The translations under genes and the position numbers were made by a program. Below, in pieces: positions 62,725 through 64,000 of a stretch of 64,000 nt of DNA; within the stretch, counting starts at the first letter, position 1, and every line of letters starts with the position of its first letter. Origin of the DNA: Algicella marina (lineage in GTDB: Bacteria > Pseudomonadota > Alphaproteobacteria > Rhodobacterales > Rhodobacteraceae). Below the pieces are notes generated by a model. The model was not told the origin of the DNA. It searched no databases and saw nothing but the letters and a program-made list of their open reading frames with translations. The stretch lies in NCBI RefSeq assembly GCF_009931615.1, contig NZ_CP046620.1, positions 1,441,501 through 1,505,500 of the forward strand. Direction: 5' to 3'.

Positions 62725-63332
62725 TGGAAGCGCTTCTTTCCCTTGCCGTGAAGGCGATCTTCGTCGAGAACATGGCGCTGGCCTTCTTCCTCGGCATGTG
62801 CACGTTTCTCGCGGTGTCGAAGAAAATCGCCACGGCCATCGGCCTCGGCATTTCCGTGACGCTGGTGCAGACGATCACGGTGCCGGCCAACAACCTGATC
62901 CTGACTTACCTGCTGGCGCCCGGTGCGCTGGCCTGGGCCGGGTTCCCGGATGTCGATCTGACCTTCCTCGGCCTCATCTCCTATATCGGGGTCATCGCGG
63001 CGATGGTTCAGATCCTGGAAATGGTCCTCGATAAGTACTTTCCGCCGCTCTACAACGCGCTTGGCGTCTTCCTGCCGCTGATCACTGTGAACTGTGCCAT
63101 CCTCGGCGGGTCGCTTTTCATGGTGGAGCGGGACTACAACCTGGCGGAATCAACCGTTTATGGCATCTCCTCCGGTCTTGGCTGGGCGCTGGCGATCACG
63201 GCGATGGCGGGCGTGCGCGAGAAGCTGAAGTATTCCGACATTCCCGACGGGTTGCAGGGGCTCGGGATCACCTTCATCAGCGCCGGATTGATGGCCATGG
63301 CTTTCATGTCCTTCTCCGGCGTCAAACTCTGA
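62724..63332 (+). CDS. nqrE: Na+-NQR subunit E
   Basis: 202 residues with six membrane helices. Motifs: [20 protein letters not shown] (20 residues) with the iron-site Cys, [20 protein letters not shown] (20 residues) with the second Cys, and [20 protein letters not shown] (20 residues). Inverted-topology partner of NqrD. Ten bases before nqrF. Confidence 0.96.
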   Translation: MEALLSLAVKAIFVENMALAFFLGMCTFLAVSKKIATAIGLGISVTLVQTITVPANNLILTYLLAPGALAWAGFPDVDLTFLGLISYIGVIAAMVQILEMVLDKYFPPLYNALGVFLPLITVNCAILGGSLFMVERDYNLAESTVYGISSGLGWALAITAMAGVREKLKYSDIPDGLQGLGITFISAGLMAMAFMSFSGVKL

Positions 63333-63342
63333 GGAGCGGCAG

Positions 63343-64000
63343 ATGCAGACTTTCTCTCTCGGCGTCCTGCTCTTCTCGCTGATCGTCATCGCGCTGGTGA
63401 CGATTATCCTCATGGCGCGTTCACGGCTGGTGTCCACCGGCAACGTCAACATCACGATCAATGGCGAGAAGACGATCTCCGTGCCGGCGGGCGGCAAGCT
63501 GTTGCAGACGCTGGCCGCTGAAAAGCTTTTTGTGCCCTCCGCCTGTGGCGGGGGCGGCACATGCGCCCAGTGCCGGGTTCGCATCCACGAGGGCGGCGGG
63601 TCCATCCTGCCGACGGAGGAGAGCCACATCACGAAGCGCGAGGCCGCCTGCGGCGACCGGCTTTCCTGCCAGGTGGCGGTGAAGCAGGACATGCAGGTTG
63701 AGGTGCCCGAAGAGGTGTTCGGCGTGAAGAAGTGGGAATGCACCGTGCGTTCCAACGAGAACGTCGCCACCTTCATCAAGGCGCTAGTGCTGGAATTGCC
63801 CGAGGGCGAGGACGTCAACTTCCGTGCCGGCGGCTATATCCAGATCGAGGCCCCTGCCCACCAGGTGAAATACTCCGACTTCGACGTGGAGGAGGAGTAT
63901 CGGGAGGATTGGGACAAGTTCAACTTCTGGCAGTATGAATCGAAGCTGGAAGAGCCGATCGAACGTGCCTATTCGATGGCGAACTACCCCGATGAAAAAG
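63343..64000 (+). CDS. nqrF: Na+-NQR subunit F, 3' end outside the window
   Basis: The first 219 residues are present. One membrane helix ([20 protein letters not shown] (20 residues)), then the 2Fe-2S domain with Cys in [20 protein letters not shown] (20 residues) and [17 protein letters not shown], then the start of the FAD/NADH reductase domain ([20 protein letters not shown] (20 residues)). It accepts electrons from NADH and passes them through FAD and 2Fe-2S. The frame is open at the right edge. Confidence 0.95.
   Translation, partial: MQTFSLGVLLFSLIVIALVTIILMARSRLVSTGNVNITINGEKTISVPAGGKLLQTLAAEKLFVPSACGGGGTCAQCRVRIHEGGGSILPTEESHITKREAACGDRLSCQVAVKQDMQVEVPEEVFGVKKWECTVRSNENVATFIKALVLELPEGEDVNFRAGGYIQIEAPAHQVKYSDFDVEEEYREDWDKFNFWQYESKLEEPIERAYSMANYPDEK

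Overview
The window looks like a chromosomal segment of a marine alphaproteobacterium of the Rhodobacterales (Roseobacter-like) type. The evidence is gene content: the hflK-hflC-DUF2065-degP block, DUF2842, the serC-serA group with a leader RNA candidate, a C1/corrinoid methyl branch, a PhyR-NepR-EcfG general stress response (GSR) and a Na+-translocating NADH:quinone reductase. There is no rRNA, tRNA, CRISPR array or recognisable insertion sequence. No gap between genes exceeds about 200 bases. The species cannot be named from the sequence alone.

Region 1 (1-30 kb) is mostly housekeeping. It holds a YyaL-like thioredoxin-fold protein between two paralogous small secreted proteins, xseA, purD, a 2Fe-2S ferredoxin, a remnant of an error-prone polymerase (dnaE2), an RTX-repeat protein, degP-DUF2065-hflC-hflK, gor-rpiA, sdaA, thiN, a large acidic protein, creA, purA, serine biosynthesis (serC, a GNAT gene, serA), an aminotransferase, rlmE, ppx/gppA and metF.

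Region 2 (29-37 kb) holds a methyl-group module: a PF13769-type small protein, a second MetF-like protein, a methyltetrahydrofolate:corrinoid methyltransferase and, 2.5 kb further on, a RACo-like corrinoid-activating ASKHA ATPase. The last two end in almost the same arginine-rich tail. Between them lie a secreted double rhodanese, a small membrane protein and a divergent XRE/MmyB-type regulator. The intergenic region of the regulator carries operator-like palindromes on a 24-bp lattice.

Region 3 (37.5-57 kb) is a general stress island. Its core is nepR-ecfG-histidine kinase, divergent from phyR. I found nine perfect GGAAC-N16/17-CGTT promoters and two near matches. They sit in front of a formate/nitrite-type channel with DUF2254 and MscS genes, DUF7218 and PRC-barrel proteins, a five-gene operon (PLDc_N, CsbD, PNPOx-like, amidoligase, class I glutaminase), an AI-2E-type permease, an entericidin-like lipoprotein, both GSR core operons, dps, DUF1328 and DUF883. 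The amidoligase-glutaminase pair under stress control is the best candidate for an undescribed system, because a peptide or amide-bonded product is implied and its identity is unknown. The island also has a receiver-like protein without the phospho-acceptor aspartate, a Crp/Fnr regulator and an mscS gene broken by a one-base frameshift.

Region 4 (57-64 kb) is the Na+-NQR locus: nqrABCDE and the start of nqrF (cut by the window edge), with the maturation genes nqrM and apbE divergent from it. All start codons are read by eye; those that differ from the longest open frame are explained in each entry.
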